A program made the translations under genes and the position numbers. A DNA stretch of 64,000 bases. Origin: Taxillus chinensis (lineage: Eukaryota; Streptophyta; Magnoliopsida; Santalales; Loranthaceae). A model generated the notes under the pieces. The model saw nothing but the letters and a program-made list of their open reading frames with translations. It was not told where the DNA came from and ran no database searches. Shown here one piece after another: positions 44,101 to 59,100 of this stretch (position 1 is the first letter of the stretch; each line of letters starts with the position of its first letter). Location: positions 49,999,158 to 50,063,157 of the forward strand of contig CM042091.1 of the NCBI GenBank assembly GCA_023512835.1, read 5' to 3'.

Positions 44101-47100
44101 TCTAGGCAAAGGCTTACTGTTTAAGTTTCATGGTCTTTGCAAGTAGAAGCCTACACTGAAGTAGATTGGACTTGGAATATTACAGATAGGCGGTTAACTT
44201 CAGGATACTGCACCTTTGTTGGAGGTAACTTGGTGAAGCAAAAAATAGAATGTGGTAGCAAGAAGCAGTGCGAAAGCTGAATTTAAATCAGTTGGTCATG
44301 GAATGTATGAAATATTATGGATTAAGAGACTTGTGGAGGAGTTAAAGATTTCTAACCAATTGCCTATCTCAATTGATCACAATCGAGTGCTGCATGGTTG
44401 AACAAAACATGTGGAAAATAGATAAACACTTCATCCAGGGAAAACTTGAAGAGTGTTTGATTTGTATGCCATACATGCCTATCACTAAACAAGTTACAAA
44501 TGTACTTACAAAGGGACTTCTTAAAAGGATACACAACAAACTAATTAGCAAGCTGGATACGAAGGATAACTTTAAACAAGCTTGGGGGGGAGTGCGATGA
44601 AGTTTTAGTAACTATTACACAAATCATAGATTCTTTATTAGCTGTAAATATTCTTTATACTGCAATTAGAATATTAGTTAATCATGCAAAATACGAAACT
44701 TATTAGACAGCTGTGACAGCTATGCTGACAACTAGCGTTTGTAAATTAGTTTCTTGTACTCTATATTTCCTTTTCTGTTTTGCTTGCTTTCTCTCTATTA
44801 AAGAGAAACCGTGTAACCATATATTGTGAGTGAGAAATATGCAAAAAATAAAATAAAATCATCACCTTTGTCTTCTTTTACATGGAAGAATATTTGATTA
44901 TCCTTATATGTAATATGAACATCATTCAAAATGCAGCTAAGTTCTATGATTGATATTGGAAGTGACATTCAAGTTCGTGCAAGTGGAGGACTTCTTGCCA
45001 TATTGGAAAATGAAAGGATTGTGGACACATTGGAACAAAAGGAATGTGGAAACTCATCAATTACAATTGACTCTGTCACGGAAATTTCCTTGTATCTTTG
45101 AAAGCTATTCATATTACTTTTTTTGCCATTATTTCTTCCGTGGAGACAGTACAGGAAATGCTACCATTACTGCCATTTGTAACTTAATTATTGACAATAG
45201 AGACAAGTTTTTAAAACTTGATGCGGCAACTCATGAGGCACTGCAGATTTTCCAATTGGACAAACACCCAAGCCATATGGGCATTGGAAGGGCAAAAGAA
45301 GGGTAAATTCTGTTTAGTTTTTATTTATCCTATTCTGTTGTGATCTGTGATTATTGAAATGGTTTACATGCAGGTTCTCAGTTTTTGGGATGATGAATAA
45401 GGTATAAAATAGATAAGTGGTTTTGTAATGTTTTCTGGATATGGACTGAATTATCTGGTTTGTGACAGTGTGTTACACTGATGGGCAGACGGTTGTTGAG
45501 GTAACTTTAAATTATGTTTTTTGTGATGCTGGTGCTAGTTTTGGTGTACACCTTACTGATGGTCTTTAGACAACTGATTTCCTTTCCTTAGGAATTGGTT
45601 CCTGAGGCCCATATTAGACCTTGAAAATCTGAACAACCGTCTCAATTCTGTATCCTTTTGTTTTCAAAGTGCATCTGAACTATTGTTTGGCCTAAATCCG
45701 TGTATAAAACTAATTCTGTAAGACTATAAGCTGAAAGCATTGTGAAGATTTGTGGAAGTTGCTACTCACATGGAACGTCAAAACCAGCTTTCAAATTTGG
45801 ATAATTTTATGAACACAAATTAAAAATATTATCTTTCTAAATTGTTATTAGATTATAATAAAATAATCAGTAAAATTATAATATTCTGTAATTAGTAATT
45901 TATAATTTATGAGAATTAAGAATATAATATAATTGAAATTGATTATGACTGATATTTTAATTATCTTTCCACATAAATTTGTATCAACTCAAATTCTATA
46001 AACTGGTTTCTTTTTTCTCTATAGATTTGTATTCATGATACATGGTATTCTATATATCAAATATTTGTTTTGTAACATGTTATCAGAGCAACGGTTGTCC
46101 AACAGTTGACGGCCTATGTTCTTCAACGTCGTTCCAAATCGATGTTCTTGTTCGAAGCCGTCAACGACATCTTCAATGATGTCCCTGTTCGAAGCCGACG
46201 TTCTTGCTCGAAGCCAGCATCACTGTTCGAAGCCAACGAACTGTGATGCAGACTTTGACGACTCTGCCAAATCAAGTCGTCTTCGATTTCTTTGACGTTG
46301 ATGATGACGACTCTGTCCGACGATACCATCGTCATCTTTATCTCTGCGTCACCATCATCGCCTTCAGCCCGACATCGACGACTTCGACAACGACTTCGTC
46401 TTTGCATCGCCTTCGTCCTGCTTGTGTCGCGGCGTCCACAACACTATGCTTGCGTCACGACCATCCACAGACTGCGACGACCTCGTCTGTCCCCGACAAC
46501 GACTTCATCTCTATCCATCATCGACTTCGTCTTTGTCCATTATTGATGCCTTCGACGCCTTAGTTGCATACGACATCAAGTTCCACTCCCACTAGCATTG
46601 ACGTCCCCGACAGCGTACACTTCGACCTTAGCCTTGGCATGCCCTCAGTCGCTGTTAGCTGTGCCCTCAATTGCTGTGTTGTTTTATTCGTGGTCAACTG
46701 TGCCCTCTGTCTCGTCTTCTACCTTGGTGAATTATGGATGCGAAGCCTATGATGGATATGGTGCTTATCATGTCTAAAATCACATGCCATAAATTAAATG
46801 GTTCCAATTATATGGATTGGAGCAAAACCGTTCGCCTTTAACCGTTCGCCTTTATCTTCGGAGTATTGATAAAGATGATCATTTAACTAATTATCATCCT
46901 AAAGATGATTCGAAACTCATATGGTTTCGAGAAGATGCTCGTCTCTTTCTACAAATTCGCAACTCTATTGACAGTGAGGTAATTAGCTTGGTTAATCATT
47001 GTGAATTTGTCAAAGAATTGATGAATTACTTGGATTTCTTATATTCTGGTAAAGGTAATCTAACCTATATGTACGAGGTCTATAAAGCATTCTATCGAGT

Positions 47101-50100
47101 CGACAAACAAGATTAGTTTCTAACGACTTATTTTATGTCTTTTAAGAAAACTTATGAAGAGCTCAACGTGTTGTTACCTTTTAGCCCTGACGTAAAGGTT
47201 CAACAACACCATCACAAGCAAATGTTTGTTATGAGTTTCTTAGTTGGCCTTCCCTATGACTTTGAGACTACTAAGTCACAACTCCTCTCTGATTTTGAGT
47301 TCTCCTCTTTACATGAAGTTTTTAGTCGGGTACTCTGCACAGAAGGTCCTCCACCAAGTCAATCCAACAGTGCTTTCGTGAGTCAATAACATGCTATGAG
47401 CCTCGTTGATCATTCCATCGAGAAGGAGGACCACCAGGCTTTGAAGAACGACCACATAACTCTGGAGGAATTATGTATCATTACTGTTGAAAATCAGGCC
47501 ATATGAAGCATGAATGTCGGAAGCTTCAATATAAAAATCAGAAAGCTTCTTCAGCTCACCTTGCATCTACTTATTATCCTTTAGCACCATCAGTTCATAT
47601 CTCTCAAGACGAAGTTGTTAAGTGTTCCAAGTATCAAGAATCCCTAAAGCCTGCATCTTCTTCTATTACTACTATTGCCAATTCAGGTACTCTGAATACG
47701 GGCCTTTTTTCCTCATTTTCTAAATGTATCATTGATTCTGGTGCTACAGATCATATGATAGGTTATTCTAATCTATTTTCTAGTTCTCAATATCACACTT
47801 TTAGCTCTACTGTTACCTTAGCTGATGGGTCCTCATCTTGTGGTCATGGGTTTAGCAATATTACATCAACCCCTCTCTTACTTTTATCATTTGTCTTACA
47901 TTTACCTAATCTCTCTTTTAATTTAATTTCCGTGAGTCAGCTTACTCATGTTTTTAACTGTTGTATCACATTTTTTCCTAATCATTGTTTATTTTAGGAT
48001 CTTGTGACCGATAAGTATAATTTCTTTATACATTTTACATGTAGTAATTTTTTAATTTTGGTTATTTTTATTATAGTCTCTTTTGCTTTTGAACTTATTT
48101 TGTACATATTTGTGTTAATTCTTTTAATAGTGCCCAGTGTGTGTTTTTGGATTGTTTTGGGTTCTTTTTGTAATTTTTCAGGTGTTTAGGACTTGAAGAG
48201 CCTCACTTGGGCTTTATGGGTTAGCTTTTGGGCCTGGATGATTTTTGACCAGTAGCCCAGCCCAAGCATATATGGATCAGAGGGCACATTGGGAAATTCA
48301 AGGAAAAAAAAACAAATGAAGGCTGGAAATAGGGTTTTATTAGGGTTGGCTGTAGGTTTTGATGGGCAACATATCCAAAAATACAAAAAAAAAGACAAAA
48401 AAAAGAGATAGGAAGAAAGGGGATTGACAGATTGTATGCTCAAGGTGATTTTGGCACGAAGAACGGAGGATCTGGATGTGACAGCTTGGAATCTCTCCCT
48501 CTTTCCTCATTATTCGTGTAAGAACAATGCTTATAATTCTTTGATTGACTCTCAAGCCATACGTGGCTAATTCCCCTTGTCTAGGGTTGAGAGTAACCCA
48601 ACCCAATGAACCTCTTGTTGTATGGATGATTTGGTTTAATTCATGATATGCTTTTGGTATCTTTATCTCTCTCTAGCGCATGTATCATTGTGATGTTAAT
48701 GGCCAGCATATTGCAATTCTTATATGATTGATTGAGAAATTGAAAGCTGAAAATCAATTATAGGAACCTTAGATTGAGACTTAACACTCATGAGTCACGA
48801 AAATAGATCGTGAGGTTGAAGGGGTTAATTTTGATCATCATAGACCGCAGGGTTTAACCTTGTTATGGTAATACGTGTATAGTTCATCATCAAGGTTAGG
48901 CATGATACTATATCCAGCGAAAGCGGGTAGTGCTCTGTATAAGGATGGATCACCCTTAAGAAATGAAGAAAGAATTGAATAAATCAACTCCATGCGACAG
49001 GTGGAAAATTGGGCTTGTGGTGAAACCTATTGACCCTAGACATTTCCTACCCATTGTTTTCGAAACTCAGATAAGTCTTTTGCGTTGTTAATTTCATGAC
49101 TAGTGAATCGTTTTATGAATTTGCATACACTATAGGCTTGTTACCATCTTAAGGCTTCCTCACCGTTTCCTTGGGATTGACCCCTTCTTACCCTATCCTT
49201 AGGTTGAGTTTGGCGTTTAGAAATATACATAATTTGGTAGCATGATAACGACTATACAACTCTCGTTAGTGACAAAGAAGATTATTAGTAAAAGATATGA
49301 ATCTGGGGGCCTCTACACTCTTGATACTCCATCGGTTGCTTGTTCTAGTGTCACTTCTCCTTTTGTGGAGCATTGTAAGTTGGGGCATCCGTCACTTTTC
49401 GTGCTTAAGAAACTTTGTCCACAGTTTAGTCATGTGTCTTCTTTAAATTGTGAGTCATGTCAGTATGCTAAATATTATTGTCTTAGTTTCCGTCCAAGAA
49501 TTAATAAACATGCTAGTGTTCCTTTTGAATTAGTTCATTTTGATGTTTGGGGTCCTTGTCCTACTGTGTCAAAAACTGGATCTAAATATTTTGTTACTAT
49601 TATGGATGATTATTCTCGTGTCACTTGGTTGTATTTAATGAAAATTTGCTCTGAACTATTTTCTATCTTTTGTATTTTTTGTGCTGAAATCCAAACTCAA
49701 TTTAATGTTTCATTGGTCGTTTCCGCAGTGATAATGCTAAAGAGTATACCCAATTATTGTTTCAAAATTTTATGACTCAATATGGCATGCTTCATGAAAC
49801 TTCTTGTGTCGATACTCCATCTCAAAATGGTGTGGCCGAGTAGAAGAACAGACATCTTCTTGAAATTGCACGTGCCCTTTTATTTCAAATGAATGTTCCA
49901 AAATCTTTTTGAGCCAATGCAGTTTCTACCGCATGTTTCTTAATTAATTATATGTCCTCATCTATTCTTCATGGTGAATTTCCTTATCAAACTCTCTTTT
50001 CCCATAAGTCCATGTTTCCAATTGATCCTAAAATATTTGGTAGCACTTGCTTTGTTCGTGATGTTTGCCCACTTATCACTAAATTAGATTCTAAATCCTT

Positions 50101-53100
50101 AAAGTGTGTTTTTCTTGGATATCCTTGTCTTCAAAAAGGGTATCGATGTTATTGTCATAGTCTTAACAAATACCTTATTTCTATTGATGTTAGTTTCATA
50201 GAAGATACACCCTACCTTTTGTTCTCTCCATTTCCCACCAATCAGAGGGAGGATGCTGCTGCTGCTGATGTATTGGTGTATTCTTTCCCACCTTCTGCGC
50301 TTGTAACAAGCTCCATTCTTCCTGCCACTCACAGATATCCTATTACTCAAGTGTACTCCAAGCGTCGACCCTTTGATTCATGTTCTGTACCTACTTCTTC
50401 GGCCTCGAATCTCGTTTCAAGTGATGATTTTCTTATTACCTTATGCATAGGTAAATCGAGTTGCACTTTTTCTATTTTTTCTTTTGTCTTCTTTTTCTCG
50501 TCCTTTTGTTGCCTCTCTCGATTCTAGTGACCTAAAATTATTTGTGAAGCCCTTTCTCACCCTAGTTGACGCCAAGCAATGATCGACGAAATGTAGGCTT
50601 TAGATAAAAATGGTCCTTGGGACTTGGTTCCTTTACCTCTAGGGAAACGGGCTATCAGTTGCAAGTGAGTGTTTGCAGTTAAGGTTAATCCTGATGGGTC
50701 TGTTGCTCGGTTAAAGGCCCGTCTTGTTGCTAAAGGCTATGCATAAACCTTTATTAAGAAAGTTTAAAAATGTTGTGGACTATTCCTAAAGGCTAAAGGT
50801 TAAAGGCTATGCCTAAACCTATGACATGGATTATTTTGATATTTTATCTCCTGTTGCCAAATTGACCTCTGTTCGCTTGTTTATCTCTATGGCCGCTACT
50901 CACTATTGCCCTTTGCATCAATTGGATATTAAAAATGTTTTTCTTCATGGTGATCTCGACGTCTATGAAGCAACCTCCAAATTTTGTTGCTCAAGGGGAG
51001 TCTAGGCATGTTTGTTATCTTCGAAAATCTTTATATGGTTTGAAACAGAGCCCTCGTGCTTGGTTTGAAAAATTTAGTCAGGCTATTGAAAAATGAGGCA
51101 TGATTAAGAGACAGAATGACCATTTCGTGTTCTACAAGCAATCAACTAATGGTTTCATCCTTTTGGTGGTATATGTTGATGATATTGTTATCACTGACAA
51201 TGATACTTTGGGTATTTCATCTCTTAAGTCCTTTCTTCATACTCAATTTCACATGAAGGACTTGGGATTGCTCAAATATTTCTTAGGTGAGGTTACAAGG
51301 AGTAAACACAATATCTTTCTCTCTCAGAGGAAATATGTCTTGGATTTATTAACTGAGACAGGAAAATTGGGAGTGAAACCTTGTAGTTTTCCAATGACTC
51401 TAAATATACATCTTATAGGAGAGGGGACACCATTTGACAACCCTGAGAGATATCGAAGGTTGGTTGGGAAGTTAAATTATCTTACTGTCACTCATCTGGA
51501 TATTGCCTATTCAGTTAGTGTTGTTAGTCAATTCATGTCATCTCCAACAGTTGATCATTGGGCAGCATTGGAGCAGATTCTGTGTTACTTAAAAGGAGCA
51601 CCTGGACGTGGTCACTTATACACAAATCATGGACACACACATATTGAATGTTTTTCAGATGTAGATTGGGAGATCCATCACAGGTTATTGTGTCTTTGTT
51701 GGAGGAAATTTAATCTCATGAAAAAGTAAGAAACAAAATGTTGTGTCACGATCTAGTGTTGAGTCAGAATATACGGCCATGACACAATTTGCATGTAAGA
51801 TAATGTGGATCTTTAATCTCTTAAATGAAATTGGTCTTTAACATTTCTGTACCAGCAAAATTGTGGTATGATAATCAGGCTGTACTTTATATTGTCTCAA
51901 ATCCTGTGTTTCATGAGAGAACTAAGCATATTGAAAATGATTGTCATTTTGTCCGTGAGAAAATTTAACTTGGATTAATTTTCACAGGATATGCGAAAAC
52001 TGGAGAACAATTAGGTGATATATTCATCAAAGCTCTAAATGGGGTTCGAGTGGCTTATCTTTGTAACAAGTTGGGCTTGATTAACATCTATACTCCAACT
52101 TGAAGGAAACTATTATTAGATTATAATAGAATAATTAGTGGGATTGCAATATTCTGTAATTAGTAATTTGTGAGAATTAGGAATATGATATAATTGAGAT
52201 TGATTATGATTGATATTCATCAAAGCTCTAAATGGGGTTCGAGTGGCTTATCTTTGTAACAAGTTGGGCTTGATTAACATCTATACTCCAACTTGAAGGA
52301 AACTATTATTAGATTATAATAGAATAATTAGTGGGATTGCAATATTCTGTAATTAGTAATTTGTGAGAATTAGGAATATGATATAATTGAGATTGATTAT
52401 GATTGATATTCTAACTATATCTTTCCATGGGTTTCTTTTTTCTATATAAATTTGTACTCATACATATAATATATCAAATATTTATTTTGTATCATAAAGC
52501 AGCAATCCACATTCTTTAATGGGTTTAAGATATCATTCCTCCTTTGCTCTGAAGAATTGATGGTTTCTTTATGTGAAATGCTGAAGTCTGTAAAGGATGT
52601 TCCCCACATACTCAAGGTATAGTAGTTATTTGTCTAGCTTCTAGTCTTCTATATTCCCCCCCCCCTCTCTACTCAATTGCAAAGATTTGACTGTAAGGAC
52701 AGTTCTTTGTGGTTTTAACCTAGTTTTAAAGTGGGATCAAATCTATAATTAATTGCAGAACTAATTATCAGCATCTCTTTTGGCTCTGAATATAGGGGGT
52801 GTTTGGGGGAGTTTACTTGGCCTATAAACAGCTCTGTTTGTTAATAGTTGTGTTTGGATGAAACAATTTATAAGTTCAGTATTTGTAAAACATTTATAAA
52901 TGGAAAAATGATAAAAAAAGGGGCATAAAATGTATTAGTTGTAACTAATTAGCGTCTCATAAGCTGTTTTAATGAAGTCCCACTTCATAGGTAAAGTAGA
53001 TTTTAAAAGGATATTTATTTTAAGGCATACTTGACCTGCACTTTGGTTATTTAAAAAGATGATTGTAAACAAAAATAAGATCCCCCAAACACCTTCGAAG

Positions 53101-56100
53101 GCTACATTATTTTTTCTAGAAAGAGATGCGACCGTTTGAGTTGCTTGCTTGGCATCAATTTTCAACGTACAGCACAGTCTGAATTGGTTTTTCTAATGAT
53201 GCCTTGCCTTTAACGGTGTTAATAAATTACCATTTTATCACCCATTTACTTCCATGACGAAATTCCTGTGTTTGCTTCTGAGGTAGAAATTTAACTCTCC
53301 AAGCTCCACAAGCATAAGTTCTGATTGGGCAGCTTTTCTGAGGGTATATTCACTATCTTTGTTATTCTTTTGGTTCTTGCATTTTTTCCTTTCAAGTTGA
53401 ATAATGAAAATCAAATAATAAAATATCACAATCCATCTAAAGATATTACAGGATGGCAGTTAATGTCCTCACCGATATTATTTGCATGTTTTGGTCTAAG
53501 AGCTAAGCAATATCCATCTTTTTGGTGTGGTACCATCAGCATTGAATCCATAGCATATTGCATTTCTTAGGAAAATACTTGCAACTTGAAGTTTCAAACA
53601 GCATAAGCAAGGACAAAATTCTATTTTGCATCATAGGCTATAGTCTTAATTTTGCATATATTGACCCTTACAGTGTAATGGCTTGTCTTTGTCCTTTGTC
53701 ATTAAAGGAGTTTGGTTTTGCTATAAAATATTAAATTTTGCATGCATCTTTAGGAAATATTTCAATATATGCTTTGTCCTTGTAGAGCATTTGTTCTCTC
53801 TTGCATGTGCGTAAGATATTTGAAATAGGCATTTCTGAAAGTCTGCAAGAGCATATAAAGTACTTGAATTTGGACATTGCTGAAAAGGTGTGTGACTATT
53901 CCTTAACAATATCTCTTATAAATTAATATTCTATTATTGATTCTCAAAGGTACTCAATTACTGCTATTCATTTGTACAAGTATTTGCTTTGTCGCAGGCT
54001 GGTTCATGCATTTCAACAGAGCTGGCTTATGTCTATGAATTGGTCTACATCAGTTCCTTACCATTTTATTTTGTATTGTAAATTTTTTCTTTATTTTCCC
54101 TGAACTGCTAATCTTTACAATTTTCATAAACAAATAAAAAATAAAAAATCTTCACAGTACATATGTTGAAGGCAATATATTCTTGATATGCTGTTAAAAG
54201 GCATGCTGCTTCAAAGTTGAACAATATCTCCCTGAGGATTAATCATCTTTTTATGGATTATTGATCAAGGCTTGAATATGGTAAATTTCATTAGTTCGAT
54301 GGAAGTTCAGGGCAGATATTCAAGGTAGGGGAAGGGATGCAGGAGGCCACAGCGGAGTTCTATAAAGACTTGTATTATAAAGAGCAACAATGGTTTGGAA
54401 CTTCCTTTTGAGGAGGAGGAAATTTTTACAGCCCTGAAGGCCTGTCCTGAGGATAAGGACCATAAGCCTGACGGGTTCACCATGGCCTTCTTTCAAAAAC
54501 ACCAGATATTGTCAAACTGGGAGTTCCTCAACGTTTGCATGATTTCCACGAGTCTGACTAGTTTCTTTTTAGTCTTAATACATCTTTCTTGGTTCTAATA
54601 CCTAAAGTAAATGGGGCTATGTGGATTGGGGAGTTCCGGCCAATCAGTTTGGTTAGTAGAGTTTATAAGATTATAGCCAAAGTGTTACCTATTCGAATCC
54701 TTGGGGTCCTTGCTCAGTTGATCGGGCTATTTCAGCATGCTTTTGGGGAAGGTTGTCAAATCTTGGACGCCGTGTTGATTGCTAATGAGGTAGTTGACCT
54801 GTAGTTGAAGCACCACTCTCGAGGGGTGATTTTCTAGTTAGATATGGAGAAGGCCTATGATAATGCTAATTGGAATTTTCTTCTCCCTCTTATGCTGAAA
54901 ATTGGCTTTGGGGAAAATGTGTTTTATGGATCAGCCACTGTATATCTTCTACCTTCTTAGTGGTGGCCTGTCCCCTTTCTTTCTAGCTTCAAAAGGGTTA
55001 CGGATGGGAGATCCATTATCTCCTTTACTCTTCCCTTTTTTTTGGAGGTGTTTAGTTTGATGGTCGAGCAACTTGTGGCAAGGATTGAGGGTCAGTATTG
55101 GGCTCAATCAGTGTAGTATTTGTTACCTTCTTTTTGCCGATGATACTTCAGTGTTTTCGGGTGAACAACATTCTTAACCTCCGTGCTGTGTTGCTATGTT
55201 TTGAAGCTGTGTTAGGGTTACAGGTGAATTTAGCCTAGAGTGGGCTAATCGGATTGGGACTAGGGGATGAAGGGAGATATTTGGAACCTAATTTAATATC
55301 AAATTAAATGAAATTGTGCAATATGCAAAATCTTTCAATTTTTTGGAATCATATAAATAACATGCTTACAAAATTAATATTGGTTTTTCAATTGGAAAAT
55401 TAATATTAGCCTCTTAAAAAATACAATTGTTTCTGTACAGATTCATAGCCATATATACTTCGGGGAATTTCTCTCTCTCTCTCTCTCTCTCTTTTGATTT
55501 TAGCCTTCATATTCAATCCTTTTTTTTATTTCATTTTTTATACTCTTCCTCTTTTTCTGCCTTAAATACTTTTTGTTAATTTGCAAGCTGTCAAAAAAAA
55601 AAAAAACTATTGACTTTAAACTTTAATGGTGACAGGTACAGGACTGCAATTTTTTTTGACATTTTCTGTCATGACCTTAAATATGGTTCATGTTTGCACT
55701 TCTGAAGTGATGATCTACAAATTTGAATGTTGTAGGTGATTGGTGTCGTTGATGTGAATAGAACCAAAGAAAAGGGTTATGCAACTATTGTGAAAGTGGG
55801 ATTTTGTGACGAGGTTTCACAGCAGAAATGATATTGATGATATTCTTATACTAAGTTCTTCTTTTGCCCATAAAATAAAGATTTTGTATTGTTTCAAGAG
55901 CATTGATTTTAGCCTATTAAAAATGACCTGGTCTTAATGAATTATTCTCTTGTTAACGTATAGTTGGATGAACTAAGGCAAATATATGAAGACTTGCCTG
56001 AATTTCTGGAAGAGGTGCTAGTAATCTACTTAACTTTTTAATTTAATAATAATATCAAATAATGCTGCATAACATACACGACTATGCCATTGTGTTGAAC

Positions 56101-59100
56101 TAAGGGATGCTTCTTAATTTCTGGGTGAACTAAGGGATGCTTTTATGCCATCATTGTGTTGCAGGTGTCAGCTCTGGAACTTGCAAGACTGCCTCTGTCG
56201 TTTGGAGTCAAGTTTTCTCCTTTGATAGTATATATTCATCAAATAGGTTGGTCTACATTTTCATTCCATATTCATCTTCATTAAGGCTTGAGCTTGTGGT
56301 ACATTGCCTCCTACTCAATAGTTAAATTATCTAGTTCATGTAGTTTGCCACCACATAGTTCTGGGTTCGGTTTTGTTGCCCATTTTTTATTTTGATGTTG
56401 AATTATTATCCCATAATAGGGAGTTGTTTAATCTTTGATGTTTGTGTAACTCTCACATGCAAAGGCCCTTGAATGACAATTGCACTCTTTTTTTTCCTGC
56501 ACAGTTATGAAATCTATGTTCCCCATGGTATAGAGATTGTATAATTCTATGATAAACCTCTTCCCGAATTTTTTTTCATCAAGTTTAGTTCAAATGAAAA
56601 ACTAGCAGTAAAGTGCCACTTATTTTTATGAAATCTTCCAACATTGCATGGTACCTATTAGTTTTTGAAGCTTATTAATGAATCTTTAGTTTCTTTTGGA
56701 ACTGGGGTGGTTCACTTTCAGTTGAACGTTGAAGGATACTTTTTGTTATCAAAACTATTAATGGTTTTTGTTTTGAAGGATACTTGATGAGTATTGATGA
56801 AGAACTTAGTGAATTTATGCTAGAGAAACTCCCAGATTTTGAATTTGCAGTAAGTATTTATTTGGTTAGCTTTGATTAAAGGCTCAATATCCGTTGTTAA
56901 ATTATTGTTGGCCACTGCCTAGTGAATTAAGACTTGTAGGTCTAGGGGTGATTAACATGGCATTAAAGCTATTCAAGGCAATCTCATGTGAAACCTTGTC
57001 TTGTACATGAAGAAGAAATTGAGACCACAGACGGATTTAACAGATGAATGACTTAATAGATCTTGTGAGCAAGATATAAAATCTCTAGAACCAAACCTCT
57101 GATAATCTATCTCCTCATGATTTAAAAGTTATTGCTGTTAAATTTGTGTTTGGTGATTATGTAAGAAATGTAAATTTTAATATAGATTGATATAACCCGT
57201 TTTTATTATTTGGCTGTGTACTTAAGAAAATATGACTGTTGCATGTAGTTCTCAAACGGGAATGGAGATGTAAGTAAATTCTTCTATCGTACATCAAAGA
57301 CTCGAGAAATGGACAACCTTCTTGGAGATATCTATCATAAAATTCTAGGTACTCTGTTCGAACTCCCTGTCATCTATTTTCCTGTAAGAGGCTGTATGCA
57401 TTTGATGCCATCTGCTACGTAGATGAGAAAGTGAAAAACTGCAGTGTTTGAAATAATGAGTAACAGAAAATGAGGCAGCATCATCCACTGTGCCCTGTGG
57501 TAGCCAATAATTGTTGCAAACAGCTGGCGGTAATTATGAATTTTGCATAAGAGATTAAGTTGAAAATAGAAAAGAAGAGAAAAATATTTTTTTTCTTATT
57601 ATTGTTGAGAGATTACAAACACATATGTACATAATTTGGTGACCTAGATTATGAACTTATTTAGGAAATTATATATACACCTACATAATTGTAAATATAT
57701 GACAGTTAATTAATTGAGAATTCTTTCTAATTCTCCTCCTTAAGTTGGCGCAAAGATATCACATATGTCCAACTTAGACAAAGTTTTATAGAAGAAAGCA
57801 CTAATAACTGCATTAGTCATCATATTAGTCAATTAATCTACTCCGTTAATATAGGAAACCTCCATTACATCAGAATTTAGATTATCCTTGATGTAATTTC
57901 TATCGAATTCAATATGTTTGGCATGATCATATTATACTAAATTATTAGCTATCTCGATAGTAGCTGTATTATCACAAAATAGCATCACCGGCTTCTGAAG
58001 GCCATAACCAGTGATCAGACACAGAATACAACTAAAGAGCAAAAGTATGGTGAGATTTAGACAGACGATGATAATAGATGAAGTCAGAAATAAGATAAAT
58101 AACATTAGAAGATGATTTTAAAAAACCTAATCTATCATATTTTTTACGATTACAAAGAGTATACCTTCGGCTTGTAGGATTGTGTTGTTCCCATGATCTT
58201 ATTGGTTGTCATTGTTGTCAACATTATGCGAAAGTGGGTAGACGTTGGTTTGAAGATCCGTACTAGGTTGGATAACTTCGTAGAGTGATTTTTTAGAGTG
58301 AGTAGAGGGGGTCTAACTAAGTATTTACCAATGTCGAAGATCTGGGTCGAAGACTCGTAGATTACTGGGTCGAAGATCAGATGACTCGAAGGTGCTGGGT
58401 CGAAGATCATTAGGCTAGCGGGCTCGAAGCATCATTGAAGGTACATAAGGTCGCAGACTCGTAGATCCACGAGTGGAAGATTCGAAGACCGCAGGTGTAG
58501 AGCAGCGTCTCGGAGACTCAAAGACTTGCAGGCTCAAAGACCCATTGAGTATCGAGTAGCAATGTTGCAGAGTCAAAGTTCACAGGTCAAAGCTCGCAGG
58601 GTCGAAGATTAGTAGACCCGTTGAGGTGAACAGATGATTAGCCAAGGAAGAGTGCAGTTGTAACTAACGCGAAACTGGAGACTTATAGAGTTCAAAGGCT
58701 CGTAGAGTGAGATTTTAGTTGAGCACCGGTTCTAACCTAGCTTCGAAGCCAGAGAACAAAAGAATTGGAAGATCAATTCTCAAGGTTTGAAGACTCAGAC
58801 TCGAAGATTCGTAGATAAAGACTCGGAGGTAGCTTGAAGTAACAACAAAGCTATGAGGCACATATATCTACGAGGTTATGGCTAGTCGAAGATGCAAAAC
58901 GCACTGAAGACCGCGTTTAAGTAAGTTATCACTTGGATGGCATCTTTGAGCACGCTAAATCTGTGAAGGCTTGCACATACTCACGCACCGTTTGGCTATC
59001 CTGCTGAAGCTCATAATACTCTCTCCGTCGGGCACCGAGCTAGGAAAATACTCCCCAAAGAAGCGCTCCACAAACTCCCTCCAGCCCATCTGACTGCCAT

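Larger units (their letters stand above)
42689..44936 (+). other. MSH5 intron 6, with a copia remnant
   Basis: 2248 nt. Carries LTR remnants at 43311-43445 and 44598-44843, a TIR-like repeat at 43446-43860, and copia RT/RNase H debris at 43886-44596. Confidence 0.8.
45650..52529 (+). other. MSH5 intron 11, 6880 nt, mostly a copia element
   Basis: Donor GTATCC after exon 11 and acceptor TTTAAG before exon 12, phase 0. A copia element occupies 45843-52494 in the same orientation as MSH5. Confidence 0.85.

Noticed and set aside
46123..46752. Ser/Thr/Arg-rich frames before copia Gag
   Set aside because: They lie in the copia leader with repeated CGACGA(C/T) words and match no retroelement domain.
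54320..54804. LINE frames as part of MSH5
   Set aside because: They encode RT motifs, carry stops, and exons 15 and 16 join in phase without them.
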